Source of the DNA: Ancylobacter mangrovi
Lineage (GTDB): Bacteria > Pseudomonadota > Alphaproteobacteria > Rhizobiales > Xanthobacteraceae
Assembly (NCBI RefSeq): GCF_024752355.1
Contig: NZ_JANTHZ010000001.1
Span: 620,001-684,000, forward strand
DNA length: 64,000 nt
Direction of reading: 5' to 3'
Shown: positions 60,654 to 64,000 of the stretch, piece after piece
Numbering within the stretch: position 1 is the stretch's first letter
How the letters are laid out: the number at the start of each line of letters is the position of its first letter
The notes under the pieces: generated by a model
What the model was told of the DNA's origin: nothing
The model's database searches: none
The model's input: only the letters and a program-made list of their open reading frames with translations
Made by a program: the position numbers and the translations under genes

Positions 60654-61805
60654 TCATTGTCCGCGGCGCGCGAACAGGGCGCGGCGGCCGCGCGACGGCC
60701 GCCCCTCGCGAATGTTCGGCCGCGCCTCGGGATTGGTCTGCATTTCATCCTTGATGCCGATGAAACAGGCCTGGAATTTCCTGGCGAGTTCCTCGTCGCC
60801 GTCCGCGCTCTCCATCAGGGCGGCGATCTCGACGTTCTTTTCCAGCAGGTCGGGAAGGTTGAACACGGCGGCCCGGTATTCCTCGACCGCGTAGCCGTAA
60901 CGGCCGAGCACGGTGTAGATGTCGGCGATGCGCTTGTGCACCATGCCGACGCGGCGATGCTTGCGCGTCAGTTCGCCCAGCACCGCCAGCGCCTCCTGAT
61001 GCTGGCCGAGTGCGACGTGGCAGTCCGCGATCTGCAGCGACGCCATCATCAGCTTGGGATTGTGCTCCAGCGCCAGCTTGAAGGCGCTGATGGCGGCCGC
61101 GAACCGGCCGAGCGCCATCAGCGCACCGCCGAGCGCGTAGGTGATGACCGAGTTGTCCGGTGAGAGCTCGCTCGCCTCTTCCAGAAGCTGGCGCGCGAGA
61201 TCGTATTTCTTCTCGCGCAGCGCCTGCCGGCCGAGCTTGTAGAGCGCGATCGAGCTGTCCGGCTTGATGTCGAGCAGCCGCTCCAGCTCCTCGCGGGCCT
61301 CCTCGCTCCGGCCCTGCTTCTCGTAGAGGTCCGCCAGCATCACGCGCACCGGCACCTGCTGCGGGTTGAAGGCCAGCGATTCCTTGAGGCGCTGCTCGGC
61401 CTCGTCGAATTCCGAGCGGTCCTTGTGCAGCCGGCTGAGCCGCATCTGGCCGAGCGCCAGCGAGGGCGCGATCTCGCCGACCTCCTCATACTCCTCCATC
61501 GCGCCGACAGTATCGCCGAGCTTGGCCCGGCACTCGGCGCTGAACAGCAGCGCGATCTTCTGCTTGGGATCGATGTCCAGCGCGGCCTGGAAGTGTTCGA
61601 GCGCGGACGCGTAGTCCTTTTCCATGAAATAGGCCCGGCCGAGGCCCACATAGGCCGACGCCTCGCCCGGGCGCCGCTTCACCAGTTCCTCGAACAGCAC
61701 TCGCGCGCCGGCGGCATCGCCGCTCTTCAGTGCGGCCACCGCGCCCTGGATTTCAGACCGACCGCCCGCGCCCGCCGCGCGGCGCCCACTTCGCGCCCCG
61801 ACCAT
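60654..61805 (-). CDS. Tetratricopeptide repeat protein
   Basis: A 383-residue TPR protein with about nine helix-turn-helix repeats, for example ASAYVGLGRAYFMEKDYASALEHFQAALDIDP, PVRVMLADLYEKQGRSEEAREELERLLDIKP and SVITYALGGALMALGRFAAAISAFKLALEHNP. TPR arrays bind partner proteins. No signal peptide; a basic C-terminus (EGRPSRGRRALFARRGQ) follows the last repeat. ATG 61805 gives a basic start MVGARSGRRAAG; an upstream ATG at 61877 is possible but lies in a region with mixed codon use. First gene of the minus-strand operon ending with the megasynthase, downstream of the AT-richer control region. Confidence 0.82.
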   Translation of the reverse strand: MVGARSGRRAAGAGGRSEIQGAVAALKSGDAAGARVLFEELVKRRPGEASAYVGLGRAYFMEKDYASALEHFQAALDIDPKQKIALLFSAECRAKLGDTVGAMEEYEEVGEIAPSLALGQMRLSRLHKDRSEFDEAEQRLKESLAFNPQQVPVRVMLADLYEKQGRSEEAREELERLLDIKPDSSIALYKLGRQALREKKYDLARQLLEEASELSPDNSVITYALGGALMALGRFAAAISAFKLALEHNPKLMMASLQIADCHVALGQHQEALAVLGELTRKHRRVGMVHKRIADIYTVLGRYGYAVEEYRAAVFNLPDLLEKNVEIAALMESADGDEELARKFQACFIGIKDEMQTNPEARPNIREGRPSRGRRALFARRGQ

Positions 61806-62004
61806 TTCCACACACCCCACCCCGTCACGTATTGGTGGAGTTTGACCACCGCCCCCTACGTGACCTACATTCCGCAATGCAACATGAAGCCTACTTCTTC
61901 AGTATTTCGCTGACAAGAGTGACCAGCGCGAATCTTCCGCTTTCGCAAGTGGTCGCGACCTCGATCCCTATACTGGGGCACCGGCGGCGGCCAGACCGTT
62001 GTTT

Positions 62005-62017
62005 GGAATAATATTCC
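62005..62017. promoter_or_regulatory. Inverted repeat GGAATA-A-TATTCC
   Basis: Perfect six-base arms about one central base in the AT-rich control region, 200 bases upstream of the TPR gene. Confidence 0.4.
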
Positions 62018-62081
62018 CGACCACTACTCGTTGATATAAACGACTTGACTGCACTTTCGGATGACCGCAAAGGTGCGAACG

Positions 62082-62115
62082 TACTCAATATAAATAATAT
62101 TTTTCAATTTGAGTA
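62082..62115. promoter_or_regulatory. Inverted repeat TACTCAA-N20-TTGAGTA
   Basis: Perfect seven-base arms around a 20-base centre made almost only of A and T, a form usual for a regulator dimer site spanning a promoter. Confidence 0.45.
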
Positions 62116-62463
62116 TACGACATGACGCAACGACGGGGCGCGCGCCTGCCGGCTTGCAATTCACGTAGCAGTGCCAAAGTGTTGGGCGCAGCGAAAGCCT
62201 ACCTGCCCGCCTCGCGGGCAAATCCTGTGCTTCCGGTTGCTTTTCTGCAATATAATACCGGAGCAACGACCAATAAGTGGCGCCGCAGGCGGCGGCCGCC
62301 GAGGCCTGGAAGCGCAGCCGCTCATTCGCTCGGGCCCGGCGCGCCGGCTATTTACGCCGGACAAGAGACTGCTGCGCTCTTGATGTCATCAAATCGCTGG
62401 ACGATGTTTCCTGAATCTGGGTTGATGGCTGACGTCGATGATTGGAAGTGACAGTTCCGTCAT

Positions 62464-62513
62464 GCGCGGGCCGGCGCGGCGGGCGTCCCGCTCCTCCGGG
62501 AACGGGCCCGCGC
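62464..62513. other. Nested GC-rich hairpin in leader of the final gene
   Basis: Outer arms GCGCGGGCC (62464-62472) and GGCCCGCGC (62505-62513) enclose an inner GCGGG-CGT-CCCGC hairpin. It ends 30 bases before ATG 62544 and could act as a leader structure or terminate transcription from upstream. Confidence 0.45.
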
Positions 62514-62543
62514 CTGGGTTGAACCGGAGCAACGTGCATCGTC

Positions 62544-64000
62544 ATGATTGACGTCTCCCGAAGCCCCCGCTCCTCCGAACGATGGCTGCGCGCCGACCTC
62601 GCGATCCGGCGCGACGAAGCGCTCGGCGTCGCTTGGGTGCGCGATCCTTCGACCGGCGCCGAGACCATGTTCGAGGGACCGGACTTCTACGTCCTCGACC
62701 TGTTCGACGAGACCCGCCGCACCGGCGCAGACAGGAGCCATCGCGAGCGGTTCGGCCGCGACATCGACCTGCTGGCGCGCAAGACGATGCAGCGGCGCCT
62801 GCGCAATGCCGGCCTGCTGAACGGCGCCGACGCCGCGCAAGTTGCCCCCCCTGCCGCCGCGACCCGGGCCGCTATTCCGAAGGCCCGCGTTGCGCCGGCG
62901 CCGGCCAGCGCGTCGCCCGCCAATGCAACGCCGCCCGCGGCGACCGCGACCCGCCCCAGCATGCGCGTCGCCCCGCGCACGCCGCTGCGCAGCCGCGACG
63001 CCGCGCCCGCACCGGCCGGCACGCGCCCGGCGGACCGCAAGCCCGCACCGCAGGGCCCTGCACCCGCCAGGAATCCCGTGCCTTCGCCGGCAAAGAATGA
63101 GGCTGCCCGGACGCGAACCAGCGCGCGCATCAACCCGCGCCAGCGCCGGCTTGCCGGAGACAGCGCGGCGCCGGTCGCCGGGCCACAGCCAGCACCGCCG
63201 GCTTCTCCTCCTGCGCCACAGGCCAAGCCTGCGCCCGCGCCGGCGATCGACCGCGCCGCGTTGCTCGAAGCGCTGAACGATTTCGAAGAGATCATCCGCC
63301 GTCCCGCCTCGCCCCGGGAGCCGCCCGCTTCTGAGGCTCCGGCACCCGAGGAGGCTCCACCGCAGGACGCCCCGCCGCAGACGCCGGCCGTGTCGCATGA
63401 AGCGATGTTCGAGGCGCTGAACGACTTCGACGAGACCATCCGACGCCCCGACCCGCCGCCGGAACCCTCGGCGGACTCTCTCCCACCCGACGAGCCTTCG
63501 CCGCAGGACGCCCCGCCGCAGGCACTCGCCACCTCGCATGAGGCGATGTTCGAGGCTCTGAACGACTTCGACGAGACCATCCGTCGCCCTGATGCGCCGC
63601 CTTCCGGCGAGGACAGCCCTTGGCAGGCAAGGGACCTCGCCCCATACGACCCGGCGCCCGAACCGGCGATGGAGTCGACTCCGGTCACCGATGAACCTTC
63701 CGGTCCCGAGGCGTCGGGAAGCGAGGCCGGGAGAGCGGGCGCAGCCGACGAGGCCCCCCGGGCGGCCGATCCGCCAGGCCCGCCGGACCCGCCCGGCATC
63801 GACGCGACATCCGCCGACGGTACCGGGCCGGCAATGGATATGGTCGCAACCGCCACTCCTGCGACGGCTTCCCCCTCATCGGCCGGACATGGCGACGCGA
63901 CGCTGGCGGAGGCGCGGCGGGCGGGACCGAACTCTCCGGCCCCGAAGAGCGGGCGCCGGACGCGGCCGGCGACCAGCGCCGAGCGCCTTGCGGGCAAGCA
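62544..64000 (+). CDS. Proline-rich repeat protein, incomplete at right edge
   Basis: An open frame from ATG 62544 through the window end, at least 485 residues, without a stop. Residues 1-90 look globular (SERWLRADLAIRRDEALGVAWVRDP, MFEGPDFYVLDLFDETRRTG, LARKTMQRRLRNAGLL), faintly like the winged-helix PqqD-type start of some peptidase M50/secretion proteins; I am not confident of that. Residues 95-235 are Pro/Ala/Arg-rich. Then three repeats of about 47 residues carry a helical motif ALNDFDETIRRP with acidic Pro-rich spacers. Then another acidic Pro/Ala-rich stretch. The frame has the expected high GC at third positions. Any membrane or enzyme domain must lie beyond the edge. It is divergent from the TPR/megasynthase operon. 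Confidence 0.7.
   Translation, partial: MIDVSRSPRSSERWLRADLAIRRDEALGVAWVRDPSTGAETMFEGPDFYVLDLFDETRRTGADRSHRERFGRDIDLLARKTMQRRLRNAGLLNGADAAQVAPPAAATRAAIPKARVAPAPASASPANATPPAATATRPSMRVAPRTPLRSRDAAPAPAGTRPADRKPAPQGPAPARNPVPSPAKNEAARTRTSARINPRQRRLAGDSAAPVAGPQPAPPASPPAPQAKPAPAPAIDRAALLEALNDFEEIIRRPASPREPPASEAPAPEEAPPQDAPPQTPAVSHEAMFEALNDFDETIRRPDPPPEPSADSLPPDEPSPQDAPPQALATSHEAMFEALNDFDETIRRPDAPPSGEDSPWQARDLAPYDPAPEPAMESTPVTDEPSGPEASGSEAGRAGAADEAPRAADPPGPPDPPGIDATSADGTGPAMDMVATATPATASPSSAGHGDATLAEARRAGPNSPAPKSGRRTRPATSAERLAGK
63258..63593 (+). repeat. Three in-frame repeats of a 16-residue motif, period 47-48 residues
   Basis: Motif copies at 63258-63305 (ALLEALNDFEEIIRRP), 63402-63452 (AMFEALNDFDETIRRPD) and 63543-63593 (same as copy 2). 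Spacings are 144 and 141 bases. Copies 2 and 3 also share flanking sequence (QDAPPQ and SHE), so the whole unit is duplicated. Confidence 0.85.

Larger units (their letters stand above)
61806..62543. other. AT-richer divergent control region
   Basis: About 740 bases with no convincing gene. The part from about 61850 to 62420 is much lower in GC than the rest of the window. It contains GGAATA-A-TATTCC at 62005-62017, TACTCAA-N20-TTGAGTA at 62082-62115 and a GC-rich nested hairpin at 62464-62513. It must hold promoters for the TPR-to-megasynthase operon and for the gene starting at 62544. A small frame from 62122 to 62451 has poor codon use and no recognised match. Confidence 0.6.

Noticed and set aside
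62122-62451. Small plus-strand frame of 109 codons in the AT-rich control region
   Set aside because: No recognised family, poor codon bias and no ribosome site; overlaps likely regulatory sequence.
63258-63593. Regular repeats that could suggest a CRISPR array
   Set aside because: The period is 141-144 bases, in frame with coding sequence and with translated similarity; no spacer-repeat structure of CRISPR type.
62687-63997. Minus-strand frame opposite the proline-rich gene at the right edge
   Set aside because: Low-complexity Gly/Ser/Ala product. The plus-strand frame from 62544 has ordered repeats at a regular period and a globular start, so it is the better gene.
1-64000. tRNA, rRNA, insertion sequences, phage or integrase genes
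   Set aside because: None was recognised on either strand by eye; a dedicated scan could still reveal small RNA genes.

Overview
The window is GC-rich throughout (around 70 percent by eye) with dense, short-spaced operons and strong third-position GC. Protein families and gene content (GbsR-led cydDCABX, BigR/Blh persulfide operon, pentonate dehydratase, YeiH, aconitase X) suggest an alphaproteobacterium of the Hyphomicrobiales, plausibly Xanthobacteraceae (Ancylobacter/Starkeya/Xanthobacter-like). This placement is inference from gene content; no rRNA, tRNA, insertion sequence, prophage or CRISPR array was seen.

Layout. 0-6.7 kb: end of a PotA-type ABC ATPase, a flavin reductase, an (R)-amine transaminase-like enzyme, a ModE-type regulator, exported MsrA and MsrB with a di-haem peroxidase, and a fused aconitase X. 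6.7-13.9 kb: cydX, cydB, cydA, cydC, cydD and a GbsR-type regulator with a palindromic operator. 14.0-16.4 kb: sulfide/persulfide operon (DUF2892, persulfide dioxygenase-like enzyme, BigR-like sensor, two YeeE/YedE proteins). 16.5-25.6 kb: ClC channel, SH3b protein, Spy-like protein and two-component system that appear to share one binding motif, then a Cys-rich periplasmic protein and a HlyD/permease/ATPase exporter. 25.7-32.8 kb: LysR plus YeiH, a small membrane protein, two more flavin reductases, aldose epimerase and a pentonate dehydratase. 32.9-37.6 kb: cysD, cysNC and cysQ (PAPS synthesis and PAP removal) and an esterase.

37.8-61.8 kb is the unusual part: two convergent operons. The plus-strand operon has a helix-repeat protein followed by three sulfotransferases and three Asp-box beta-propeller proteins, joined in pairs by one-base TGATG overlaps. 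The minus-strand operon has a TPR protein, an alkaline-phosphatase-superfamily enzyme, a second protein with the same helix repeat, and a two-subunit PUFA-synthase-like megasynthase (double nitronate-monooxygenase/PfaD-like, KS, AT, ACP, KR, DH on one protein; KS, AT, DH, phosphopantetheinyl transferase on the other). With PAPS-supply genes a few kb away, the simplest reading is a dedicated system that makes and sulfates a complex lipid or polyketide. That function is inference. An AT-richer 0.7-kb regulatory region separates it from a proline-rich repeat protein that runs off the right edge.
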